This document shows positions 1 through 8,411 of a DNA stretch of 64,000 nt, piece by piece. The position numbers and the translations under genes were made by a program. Positions within the stretch are counted from its first letter, which is position 1, and every line of letters starts with the position of its first letter. Under the pieces are notes generated by a model. That model was not told the origin of the DNA and ran no database searches. It saw only the letters and a list, made by a program, of their open reading frames with translations. The stretch is from JBBQVS01 sp038211295 (lineage in GTDB: Bacteria > Chloroflexota > Ktedonobacteria > Ktedonobacterales > Ktedonobacteraceae). The stretch spans positions 1 to 64,000 of the forward strand of contig JBBQVS010000008.1 of NCBI GenBank assembly GCA_038211295.1. Reading direction: 5' to 3'.

Positions 1-124
1 CAAGGCCATGCATCCCATTGTGCCTACCAGACGTACTTATAATATCTAACTCTGTGCGTACTATGATATACTTTAGGGCAAGTACCTCAGCTATTCTTGG
101 GAAATAAAAGGCACAAAATTAGTT

Positions 125-2113
125 ATGAGCGCGACACACCACACGACTACACAGGATACTGTATACGAAATGAGATGTTCAAACTGCGACACCGTTCTCC
201 CTCCACAGGCAACCTTTTGTGGCGTCTGTGGCGAACGTGTACATAAAGGTTCTTCCTATACTCCTGTTTCTCAATTAGAGCGGGCCGATATCACCGAACG
301 CTATCGCATCACCTCTCTTATTCATCGGGGAACCTTTGTACAGGTGCTGCTTGCGATGGATACAACACATCAGCGTCCAGTTATTGTGCGCGATATTGAC
401 ATCGGCAGCCTTGACGAGAAGGCAAGACAGGGTGCCATCGAAGTGGTACAACGCGAGTACGATCTGCTACGTCGCCAGCGCATTCCTAACGTGATGCCGC
501 TGATTGACCTGCGCTACTCGCGTGAGCATCTTTTCGCCGTAGCCGGATGGCCTTTTCCATTGCCAGAAGACGCCCAAAATGGGGCAAGTAAAGCAGCGAC
601 CTCAACCTTGCAAGATGTGCTGCAAAGCGGCATTGGTCTTCCCGGCGAATACAAAGCACTCGCGTGGCTTCACCGTTTGTGTACAGCGGTTGGACAGCTG
701 CACAGACTCGATATCGTGTTGGGTGATCTCGACCCATCCGCCGTTGTGCTGAGCAGGAACACCTATGAGAGCGTACCAGCATTGATGGTTTCATGGATAC
801 CCTTGCCTATACGCTCATCGCTCCGTAACACAACATCGAGAAGCACAAATGAAAGCAAGTTTATGGCACCGGAGGCGTCGCATGGTACAATCGAACGACG
901 TTCCGACATCTATAGTCTTGGTGCATTGCTCTACCTGTTGCTAATCGGCACAGCCCCCGACGAACTCGCGGTTCGAGCGCAACGCCCGTGGCGCGGTCTA
1001 CGCGACACCAGCCCGCGCGTCTCTGGTTCAACCGAGGCTATCGTGATGCGTGCGCTCTCTACCGATCCCGCCATGCGCTTTCAACGCGTTGAAGAGATGG
1101 AAGAGGCACTGCTGCTCGCGCTTGAGCAATCGTCCGAGGCACGCAAAATACGGGCGGCAAAAAAAGGGAAGCAGGGCGGCATAGCACAAAAGCAGGCAGC
1201 ATCTGACGAGCCGAAGGACGACGCGGAAGAGGTAACAATCTCGATTGTATCGCTGCAATCACAACTGGCACGCTGGCAACTTGAAAACGTGCAGGCCAGC
1301 AGTGAAAGGGGGCCAATCGCGGACACTCCAACCATCTCGACGGCCCATATTCGGGACGCTCTGCTCAACGCACAACTTGAAACACCGCTACCAGAAGACT
1401 CGATAGAGAGCAAAGAGACTGGACGGATACTCACTCCACTTATAAATGAGCCGTTGCCAGAACCCATAGCGCGTGGGAACGGCGAGACAACGGGTGAGAC
1501 AATAGGTAATCCTACGTCGCCCATGCAACGCTTTAGAGAGCGCATGAGTGGACTATTGCCCGCTATGCCACGCGCTGCCAAGCAAGCGACGGAACCAACG
1601 CCACAGACAGAGAATGATATGTCGTTTCTCAAACGCTTTCAACGCTTCTTGCTTGGCGAACAACATCACACCACAACAGCCGCCGCCTTAATCGAAACAC
1701 CACTACGCATACAACCAAATCAAAGCTACACCATTCGCATTCACTTAATGGGGCGTGCCAGCGCGACATTGCCACGCGGCGCGAAGAAGGGGACGGAACC
1801 AGTTGGCCTGAGCGCAGTGGTGTATGACGAGGTGGTGCATATCGAGGTGCGTTCCGCGATTTTTCAGAATTACGCCTATATCGTCCAACAAGCGGATGTA
1901 CATGTACCCAATGAGGGCTTCGCGGCGGAGGTGACTATTCCAATGCAACCACTTTCGGATGGCCCAAGCGGACGCCGAGAACGTCTCCACATCTTCTTTA
2001 TGGATGAGCAACGCCGCCCACTCTACGAAAAACCATTCGCGGTTGAAGTCTACGTCTCGCGCCTCGTACAATCTGGGCGCGAAGGCCACAATGTACTAAC
2101 AATTCCATTATAA
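125..2113 (+). CDS. Zinc-ribbon Ser/Thr pseudokinase with C-terminal beta-rich domain
   Basis: 662 aa. Residues 18-35 form a CxxC-x10-CxxC zinc ribbon. Residues ~58-335 have the protein kinase fold: the HRD loop is seen as GDLDPSAVV, an APE-like MAPEAS motif follows, and the F-helix is SDIYSLGALLYLLL. The DFG motif is replaced by VSWIP, and the N-lobe lysine is replaced (VIVRDI instead of VAIK), so catalysis is unlikely. A low-complexity linker (~335-510) leads to a C-terminal ~150-residue domain of alternating beta strands that I cannot name. There is no transmembrane segment, so it is probably a cytoplasmic scaffold or sensor. The ribosome site is weak (AAAGG 14 nt upstream); ATG at 170 is a possible alternative start. 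Confidence 0.8.
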   Translation: MSATHHTTTQDTVYEMRCSNCDTVLPPQATFCGVCGERVHKGSSYTPVSQLERADITERYRITSLIHRGTFVQVLLAMDTTHQRPVIVRDIDIGSLDEKARQGAIEVVQREYDLLRRQRIPNVMPLIDLRYSREHLFAVAGWPFPLPEDAQNGASKAATSTLQDVLQSGIGLPGEYKALAWLHRLCTAVGQLHRLDIVLGDLDPSAVVLSRNTYESVPALMVSWIPLPIRSSLRNTTSRSTNESKFMAPEASHGTIERRSDIYSLGALLYLLLIGTAPDELAVRAQRPWRGLRDTSPRVSGSTEAIVMRALSTDPAMRFQRVEEMEEALLLALEQSSEARKIRAAKKGKQGGIAQKQAASDEPKDDAEEVTISIVSLQSQLARWQLENVQASSERGPIADTPTISTAHIRDALLNAQLETPLPEDSIESKETGRILTPLINEPLPEPIARGNGETTGETIGNPTSPMQRFRERMSGLLPAMPRAAKQATEPTPQTENDMSFLKRFQRFLLGEQHHTTTAAALIETPLRIQPNQSYTIRIHLMGRASATLPRGAKKGTEPVGLSAVVYDEVVHIEVRSAIFQNYAYIVQQADVHVPNEGFAAEVTIPMQPLSDGPSGRRERLHIFFMDEQRRPLYEKPFAVEVYVSRLVQSGREGHNVLTIPL

Positions 2114-2334
2114 TATGTTGTGCTGTTTGTCCAGTGTCAACAAACAAGAAAAACCAGCTCTGCGCGTTTATTGGCGCTGAACAAATTTTTACCTAACGGG
2201 CCACTCATCCCCCTATTTTCTCAACATGGGGATGAATAGCCCTCCCTTTGAGGGCGCGATGGGCGGTATCTCCCTGTCAATGCGATACTTTACCCAACAC
2301 TTGAATATTGCTTAAAATGTGCTATACATGAACC

Positions 2335-3452
2335 ATGAGAAAGAACTTTCAGTATCGGCTCTACCCGACAAAGAACCAACTCACCAGCCTTGAAAGCATC
2401 CTTGAAGAGTGCCGATGGCTCTCTAACCACTTGCTTGAGAACCGCAAAACGGCGAACTTCCAAGAGGGCAAACGTCTGAGTTATTACGGGCAACAAGCGA
2501 CCTATCCGATGCTGAAAGAACAACGTCCAAGCCTGAAGAGTGTCCATTCGCAAGTCTTGCAAAATGTCGCGGTTCGCATTGACCTTGCCATGCAAGCCTT
2601 CTTTCGACACCTCAAAGCTGGCGAAAAGCCTGGATACCCACGTTTCAAAGGCTACGGATGTTATGATAACTTCACGTTTCCTCAAAGCGGGTTCAGCATC
2701 ACGCATGAGAGCCGTGTCACGCTCTCCAAGATTGGAAGCATCAAGATGGTATCATCGGCCTGTCCGTGGCTCCATTAAAACAGCGACGGTTCACAAGAGC
2801 AGTAGGCAAGTGGTATATCACCTTTTCGTGTGAGTGCGACCCACAACGTCTTGACCCAATATCTCCCCAAGTAGGCATTGATGTCGGACTCACAACGTTT
2901 GCTACCCTCTCCAATGCAGAGGAAATTGAGAACCCGCGTTTCTTTCGCAAGGAGGAAAAGGCTCTCGCAAAAGTTCAACGCAAACATTCCAGCCTTGCTA
3001 AAGGTACACCCGAACGTCGCAAGCATCGCAAGTGTGTTGCACGTGTGCATGAACGAACGAAGTTCAAACGAGCCAATTTCGCGCATCAACAGAGTCGGAA
3101 GATTGTAGACCGATACGGCGTGATCTGTATGGAAGACTTGCACGTCAATCGGATGTTACACAACCATTGTCTCGCAAAGAGCATCAGTGACGCGGCATGG
3201 TCGGCCTTTTTCTCACACTTGTCCTGCAAAGCGGAAGAAGCTGGCAGACAGTTCATCAAGGTCAACCCTGCGTGTACGTCGCAAACATGCAACAGGTGTG
3301 GGCATCGACAAAAGATGCCGCTTGGTGAGCGTGTGTACCAGTGTCCGTGTTGCCTCCTTTCGCTTGATCGAGATGTGAACGCAGCCCTAAACGTTCTGAG
3401 ACTTGGATTAGAGTCTCTGGGTATCCAATCCCTAGAAGCCCCCGCTTTCTAA
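2335..3452 (+). pseudogene. tnpB: TnpB (OrfB) RNA-guided nuclease family, double frameshift
   Basis: Three reading frames must be joined to make one TnpB. The N-terminal part (MRKNFQYRLYPTKNQ) runs from 2335 to about 2748. A middle piece carrying the family motif HRPVRGSIKTATVHK is in the next frame (~2749-2806). The rest, from GKWYITFSCE to the stop at 3452, is in the third frame. The catalytic signatures survive in the third frame: GIDVG, MEDL and DRDVNAALN, with a CxxC...CxxC zinc finger. It ends LEAPAF, and these last codons also form the right-end hairpin. With two shifts about 60 bp apart this cannot give a full-length protein, unless the second part is translated alone from GTG 2766. 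Confidence 0.85.
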
Positions 3453-3465
3453 GCGTCGGGAGTAA
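3439..3465 (+). ncRNA. Candidate omega-RNA 3' hairpin / right end of first tnpB element
   Basis: A CCCGCTT/AAGCG(T)CGGG hairpin covers the last tnpB codons and stop. In this family the guide RNA scaffold overlaps the tnpB 3' end and the guide begins just past the element end. With the gene broken, any RNA made here would be an orphan. Confidence 0.35.
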
Positions 3466-4698
3466 TCACCCGAATAGAAAGACCGTCGCGCCCATCATAC
3501 CGTAAAGCAGAATTAGTAACATTCCTTCAAGCCAGACCAACTCACCATCTTTTGTGATCTCGCTAAACAAAAAGGTTGTAATACCCAGTACCGCGAGTTC
3601 CACAATGCTGAACACAAGGTCTAGACGCTTTGGCGCGAACAGGCTTACCAGCACAAGCACGGGAGCCATTAGAAGTGCAATCTGAATTGAGGAACCGGCG
3701 GAGGCCGCTAGTACCATGCCGATGCGCTTGTCCAGAGCCATTGAGATGGTGTTGAAATACTCTGGCAGGCCACCGATGAGCGGAATAAAGACAAGCCCTA
3801 CAAACGACGGGTTTAGATGCAATACAACGGTCAGAGGTTCAATCGCGCTCACAAGTATCTCGGAGAGGATAGCAACGCCAACCGTGGCACCCGTGAGCAG
3901 TAAGAGCGCACGCCACAGAAGAGGCTTCTTGGTATGCTCCTCTTGTTCTACTTCTGGTCGCGCGAGAGAGACATCGGTACTCTTTATCGTGTCTACCGTG
4001 TCGTCGATCTGCTTGAGTACGCCACTTTTACGGGGCGTTGCGCTGGTAGCAACGGCGTGTCGGAAGGCAAGCAGACGTAGCACCGCCGCCTCAGAACGCG
4101 CTCCAATCACTGGATCAACCTCTTCATCGCCCTTGTCTCCGATGTGAAAGACGCTAAAGAGAATAGAACCAATATAGCCTAGTAGGAGAAACACGGCGAT
4201 GATTACGGAAAGCAGTTCGCCACGTTCCGTAATCAGCGTTTGATGCGAACGTGATGCCAGCAGCTCGGCAACGGTGGGCAACACCAGGCTTCCAACGCAC
4301 AGCGCGAACAGTGAGGAATACTGGCTCGCGGGCCGCGCCTCGAAATTCAGGCGTCCATGCTTGAAGCCACCAACACAAACAGAAACACCAAGCACCAGTA
4401 GGGCGTTTCCAAGAATTGTGCCAATAATAGAGGCGCGTACAACGTCAACGAGACCTTGACTCAGAGCTAGAATGCCTATGATGAGTTCAGTCGCGTTGCC
4501 AAATGTGGCGAAGAGCAGACCGCCAATCCGTTCGCCCGTGTGTTCCGCAACCTCTTCTACCGATTTCCCAATCAGTGCGGCTAGCGGAACAATGCCTAGA
4601 GCCGCTATAATAAAAAGAGGAAGCGGCGGAACATGCAGAAAACTAAGAATGGGTGCAAGCACGGCGAAGATCAGCAAGAAATATAACCAACGTGGCAT
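3466..4698 (-). CDS. cax: Ca2+/H+ antiporter (CaxA/ChaA family)
   Basis: 410 aa, an integral membrane protein with two homologous halves of about five helices. The first carries the cation-binding GNATELIIGI motif; the second carries GGLPEYFNTISMAL followed by SAGSSIQIALLMAP. Between them is a charged cytoplasmic loop (~205-265). Family members exchange cytosolic Ca2+ for protons. I chose ATG 4698 (MPRWLYF) because AGGGGAGA lies 7 nt upstream; the upstream ATG at 4737 has no such site. The gene converges on the tnpB element, whose right end lies within a few bases of this stop codon. It is divergent from the PsiE-like gene. Confidence 0.9.
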   Translation of the reverse strand: MPRWLYFLLIFAVLAPILSFLHVPPLPLFIIAALGIVPLAALIGKSVEEVAEHTGERIGGLLFATFGNATELIIGILALSQGLVDVVRASIIGTILGNALLVLGVSVCVGGFKHGRLNFEARPASQYSSLFALCVGSLVLPTVAELLASRSHQTLITERGELLSVIIAVFLLLGYIGSILFSVFHIGDKGDEEVDPVIGARSEAAVLRLLAFRHAVATSATPRKSGVLKQIDDTVDTIKSTDVSLARPEVEQEEHTKKPLLWRALLLLTGATVGVAILSEILVSAIEPLTVVLHLNPSFVGLVFIPLIGGLPEYFNTISMALDKRIGMVLAASAGSSIQIALLMAPVLVLVSLFAPKRLDLVFSIVELAVLGITTFLFSEITKDGELVWLEGMLLILLYGMMGATVFLFG

Positions 4699-4837
4699 AC
4701 GTGTTTCTCCCCTGTACAGAGTGTTTTCGTGATGCATTGTACACTATTCAACGCTTGAAAAACAGTAGGACTTTTGGTAGTTTGTGTAGCTTCCGCTCGT
4801 TACAAGAGAAATAGCTTTAGACAGAGGAGACTTTTTA

Positions 4838-5428
4838 GTGGCAAAATATCAAGTGGGCATTGGGAAAACTGAGCCAGTACAACCAGACGGAAAAATTGTC
4901 GGAGTACACTCGCACAATGGCGAAAGTTCTCATGAAGAAGAGCCAGAGGATCGTTTAGCGACTATCTCAGGGAATATGCTAGACAAAGCAGACTCGTTGA
5001 TTTACGCCATCGTGGGTATCTCGTTTCTCATTGGTGCACTTTTCGCGCTGGGGTACAGTTTCTGGGAGTTTGGCCTGACCGTTACAAGAGCAATTGGCGA
5101 AGGCAAACCACCCGAAGTCGCAAGTGCGGTCATTGAGTTTGTTTCCGGCCTGTTGCTTGTACTGATTATCATGGAGGTGCTGGGAACAGTTATTCATTAC
5201 CTCAAGTCGCACGCGACCTCGTTACGCCCCTTTCTCTTTATCGGTATCGTCTCTGCGACTCGCAGCATTCTCTCAATTGGCGCGAAACTCTCGATTGGAA
5301 CAGAGGCAGGCACGACCTTCAACAATGCAATGATCGAGCTTGGCGTTAGTGCCGTCGTCATTCTCGCCCTGGGCATCACGCTGAAGCTGCTCGGTAGGCT
5401 CGTCGAGATTGGTTCAAATGAGGTCTAA
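4838..5428 (+). CDS. PsiE-like integral membrane protein
   Basis: 196 aa. A ~50-residue hydrophilic N-terminus precedes four predicted helices (ISFLIGALFALGYSFW, FVSGLLLVLIIMEVLG, FLFIGIVSATRSILSIG, LGVSAVVILALGITLKLLG). The spacing and the LRPFLFIGIVSATRSIL stretch match the phosphate-starvation-inducible PsiE family, whose molecular function is unknown. It starts at GTG 4838 behind AGAGGAGA. It is divergent from cax across about 140 bp that must hold both promoters. Confidence 0.75.
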   Translation: MAKYQVGIGKTEPVQPDGKIVGVHSHNGESSHEEEPEDRLATISGNMLDKADSLIYAIVGISFLIGALFALGYSFWEFGLTVTRAIGEGKPPEVASAVIEFVSGLLLVLIIMEVLGTVIHYLKSHATSLRPFLFIGIVSATRSILSIGAKLSIGTEAGTTFNNAMIELGVSAVVILALGITLKLLGRLVEIGSNEV

Positions 5429-5508
5429 TAATTTCGCTTCCAGATGAGTCTTGATTATCGCCCACTCGGTATCTACAATACCTCTTAGCGATAAAGGGTG
5501 ATAACTAG

Positions 5509-5550
5509 TTGTCAAAAGTATTGACAAGTGTAGACAGAGTATGTTATACT
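5509..5550 (+). promoter_or_regulatory. Promoter with overlapping inverted repeat for IS607 recombinase; leaderless start
   Basis: TTGACA (5521-5526), an 18-nt spacer, then TATACT (5545-5550). The expected start point, about 7 nt on, falls on ATG 5557, so the transcript would be leaderless; no ribosome site is seen. TTGTCAA-N5-TTGACAA (5509-5527) covers the -35 box and could be a recombinase binding site or operator near the left end. Confidence 0.55.
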
Positions 5551-5556
5551 ATGGAC

Positions 5557-6141
5557 ATGAAATTAAGTCAATACGCTAAACAAACAGGTATCAGTTACAA
5601 AACCGCATGGCGGTGGTACAAAGCTGGTACCTTAGATGCCTACAAGACGGCAACGGGAATTGTCATTGTGCGTGATGCATTAGACCCGAAACCCGTTACG
5701 GGCCGCATCGCCTTGTATGCGCGTGTCTCTTCTGTTGGACAGAAAGAGGATTTAGACCGTCAGATTGTTCGCTTGAAAGACTACGCGGCGGCAAAAGGGT
5801 ATCAAGTCGCCAAAGAGGTGACGGAAATTGCATCGGGCCTAAACGATACGCGCCCAAAACTTGAGAAGTTGTTAGCAGATACGAGCATTGGAACTATTGT
5901 GGTTGAGAAGAGAGATAGGTTGACCCGTTTCGGCTCTCACTATATTGAAACCTTGCTACAGGCACAAGGGCGGCGCGTCGAGATGATTTTTCAGAGTGAT
6001 ACAGGTGATGAATTAGTCGATGATTTTGTCGCTGTGATAACCAGTATGTCGGCCCGTATCTACGGGCGTCGTCAGAGTAAGAGACGTGCGGAGAAAATCA
6101 AGCAGTGCGTGGAGTCGGTCATGCAAAGTGAGGAAGAATAA
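5557..6141 (+). CDS. tnpA: IS607 serine recombinase (TnpA)
   Basis: 194 aa. The N-terminus is a MerR-like helix-turn-helix typical of IS607 (MKLSQYAKQTGISYKTAWRW). The serine resolvase domain follows from ~48: RIALYARVSS holds the nucleophilic serine, and EKRDRLTRFG the conserved arginines. The C-terminal basic stretch YGRRQSKRRAEK is also typical. It catalyses excision and integration through serine-DNA links. I prefer ATG 5557 over 5551 and the upstream open frame because it matches family starts and the predicted transcription start. It appears intact. Confidence 0.9.
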   Translation: MKLSQYAKQTGISYKTAWRWYKAGTLDAYKTATGIVIVRDALDPKPVTGRIALYARVSSVGQKEDLDRQIVRLKDYAAAKGYQVAKEVTEIASGLNDTRPKLEKLLADTSIGTIVVEKRDRLTRFGSHYIETLLQAQGRRVEMIFQSDTGDELVDDFVAVITSMSARIYGRRQSKRRAEKIKQCVESVMQSEEE

Positions 6142-6142
6142 T

Positions 6143-7381
6143 ATGCTGGTCACGCGTGGTTATAAAGCAGAACTTGACCTCAACAATGTGCAACGCACTC
6201 TTTGCATGAAACATGCTGGTGCCTCACGCTTTGCCTATAACTACGCTTTGAGTCGCAAGAAAGAAGCCTATCTCAAAGGCGAAAAGACGCCCTATGCCGC
6301 CCAACTCCATAAAGAAATCACTATTCTCAAACAGTCAACGCCCTGGATGTATTCCGTTTCCAAGTGCGCGTTCCAAGAGGGACTACGTGATGCCGACGAT
6401 GGTTTTAAACACTTCTTTCGCAAGTGCCAACTCAAGAAACAGGGCAGGCACAAAGGCAAGTGCGGCTATCCCAAGTACAAGTCTCGCAAGAAACAGATAG
6501 GAAGCGCACGGTTCACAGGCTCAATCCATGTGTCTCCTGATGGCATCCAGTTGCCAAGACTCGGCATCATACGCTTGAAAGAGCATGACTACTTGCCTGT
6601 GAATGTCAAGATTGGTAGTGCGACCATTTGAGAACATGCTGGACGCTGGTTTGTGTCTCTCACGGCACACGAAGACATGGCCGAGCCAACACAGGCAACG
6701 GGTGAGGCAATCGGGGTAGACCTGGGAACAAAGACGCTTGCAACCGTTTCTGATGGACGCACATTTGATAATCCCAAAGCCCTCCGCAAGAAAATCAACG
6801 CCTTGAAACGAGCATCACGCAAACATTCGCGTAAGAAGAAAGGCTCTAAGAACCGTTTCACGGCCAAGCAGAAACGAGCACGAGTACATGTACGTATTGC
6901 CAACGTTCGCAAGGATGCACTGCATAAGGCAACATCAGCAATTGTGGCGAGAACCAAGCCCGATTGTGAACGTCCCAGTGTGATTGTGCAAGAAGACTTA
7001 AATGTATCGGGGATGCTCAAAAATCACAAGGTAGCACGAGCTTGTGCAGATGTTGGTATGTATGAGTTCAAACGACAAGTCCTCTATAAAGCGGCATTCG
7101 CTGGTATCGAAGTGAAGGTAGCTTCACGCTGGTATCCTTCATCCAAAACCTGTTCTTCATGTGGCACGATCAAAGAAGAACTAGGTTTAGGTAAGCGAGT
7201 GTACGTATGCATTGAGTGCGGGTATGTCGCTGATAGAGACTACAATGCCGCTAGGAATTTAGCGGCATTAGCACAAAAGTCTGTTTGTACCGCAAGTTCT
7301 GCGGGAACATCTACGCCTCTGGATATCTGGCAAGACCAGGGTCACTTGGCACAGGTAGTGGAAAGAGGAACCGAACGCTGA
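6143..7381 (+). pseudogene. tnpB: IS607 TnpB with in-frame TGA
   Basis: One continuous frame of 412 codons interrupted only by TGA at 6629-6631, between GSATI and EHAGRWFVSL. Otherwise complete: N-terminus MLVTRGYKAELDLNNVQ, RuvC motifs GVDLG, QEDLN and DRDYNAARN, and a CSSC...CIEC zinc finger. A single CGA-to-TGA change would explain the stop. GAGGAAG lies upstream of ATG 6143, which is one base from the tnpA stop. As read, translation stops at 162 aa, before the nuclease; the rest could only be made by readthrough or internal initiation. Confidence 0.85.
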
Positions 7382-7399
7382 ATGTGGCATATCCATACT

Positions 7400-7450
7400 T
7401 GGGTAAGTTTCGGAGAACGGAATCCCCTGCATTCTCTGCATGGGGAGGAT
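7400..7450 (+). ncRNA. Candidate omega-RNA 3' hairpin / right end of IS607 element
   Basis: CCCCTGCA (7424-7431) pairs with TGCA(T)GGGG (7437-7445), followed by AGGATGTCA. It is similar in layout to the right ends of the other two tnpB elements here. The guide would be the ~15-20 nt past 7450, which reach into the next gene. Confidence 0.35.
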
Positions 7451-7475
7451 GTCAAAAGGAAAATACGTACATTTG

Positions 7476-8393
7476 ATGAAACGCAGTTTTTTAGCTAGAC
7501 TCCGCAGCAATGGTACGGGCTATATTGCTGGTGCGCTGCTCCTTCTCGCGGGAATACCAGCGTACCAGACCTTTGTGCTGGCTCCACTGGGATACAATAC
7601 CACACTCGCGGCGGCAAGCACTGGCAATATCACAACATACCTTAGCTGGATTGGTGGGCATACGCTCCCATTTTTTCTCTATCGCGCACTCATCATCTTC
7701 GCCTTCGCTCTACTGGTCAGTCTTCCCTTTACCCTGTTTCGCGTTATCGTCGCGCAAGAGATAATGGGGCAGGAAGAGCGGGAAGCAGAAGAACTGGCGG
7801 AGGACAACTATCAAGCAGGTGCAGATGAGGAGAACGAGGAAGTAGCCGAAGGAAACGAAGACGAGGAGCTAGAAGAAGACGAGGAAGAGGTCGAAGAGGA
7901 AACGGGAGGAATGCCGCCCTACGCATGGCGTGGCAAAGGGTTCGCGGTTCTCGCAGCATGGTCGGGCATCATCGGGCTTGTCACGTACATTGTAGGCACA
8001 GTTCTCGCCACCCTCTACCTCTCGTCAATCAGTACCAATATCGCTTCGGGTGCCACGCTTGCGGGAACACCGCGCATTCTTTTGAGTGTCTTCACACTAC
8101 TCTACAACACGGTTGGGGTTGGCTTGCTTGCCCTCTCAACACTGTTTTTTGGAGCGATTATCGCACGCAGTGGAAACAAACTCTGGCCCACCGCATGGGT
8201 TGTGTTCGGGTATATCGCCCTCGCGGTTGCTGCCCTCTTTAGCGGAAGCGCGGTAAGTGTTGCCAGTGCGCCGCTATCGGGACAGGCTCCCCTGACTGCA
8301 CCAGCGATTTTGCTGTTCGCACTCTGGGTACTCTGGTTGGGCGTGATGCTAGTACGCCTGAAACCAGAAGCACCCGACAAAGACGAAGCATAA
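7476..8393 (+). CDS. Membrane protein with acidic cytoplasmic loop
   Basis: 305 aa, family not recognised. Two helices (GYIAGALLLLAGIPAYQTF and LPFFLYRALIIFAFALLVSL) are followed by an extremely acidic loop of about 50 residues rich in Glu and Asp, then four more helices near the C-terminus. The IS607 right end lies directly upstream, so the native promoter may be lost or replaced. ATG 7476 (MKRSFLARL) is preferred; ATG 7448 and the upstream open frame are read from IS sequence. It ends 18 bp from the convergent TPR gene. Confidence 0.6.
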   Translation: MKRSFLARLRSNGTGYIAGALLLLAGIPAYQTFVLAPLGYNTTLAAASTGNITTYLSWIGGHTLPFFLYRALIIFAFALLVSLPFTLFRVIVAQEIMGQEEREAEELAEDNYQAGADEENEEVAEGNEDEELEEDEEEVEEETGGMPPYAWRGKGFAVLAAWSGIIGLVTYIVGTVLATLYLSSISTNIASGATLAGTPRILLSVFTLLYNTVGVGLLALSTLFFGAIIARSGNKLWPTAWVVFGYIALAVAALFSGSAVSVASAPLSGQAPLTAPAILLFALWVLWLGVMLVRLKPEAPDKDEA

Positions 8394-8411
8394 CTACTGT
8401 CATGCGTCTCT

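Larger units (their letters stand above)
2206..3470 (+). mobile_element. IS200/IS605-type tnpB-only element, degraded
   Basis: The element is a decayed tnpB flanked by hairpins. A CATCCCC/GGGGATG inverted repeat (2206-2212 and 2228-2234) lies upstream. A right-end hairpin (3439-3460) overlaps the last tnpB codons. No tnpA transposase is present, so movement would need a helper in trans. The exact ends are estimated. The right end abuts the stop codon of the convergent antiporter gene (3466-3468). Confidence 0.55.
5509..7452 (+). mobile_element. IS607-family element (serine recombinase + tnpB)
   Basis: It has the standard IS607 order: a small serine recombinase followed one base later by tnpB, then a right-end hairpin (7424-7445) and GAGGATGTCA. 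IS607 elements leave no target duplication, so the ends cannot be fixed by sight. The left end is placed near the inverted repeat at 5509 and the right end near 7452. The following membrane protein gene begins only ~25 bp past it. Confidence 0.8.

Noticed and set aside
1..124. Possible promoter and preceding gene end
   Set aside because: TATACT-like sequence near 66 is suggestive, but no matching -35 box at proper spacing and too little upstream sequence.
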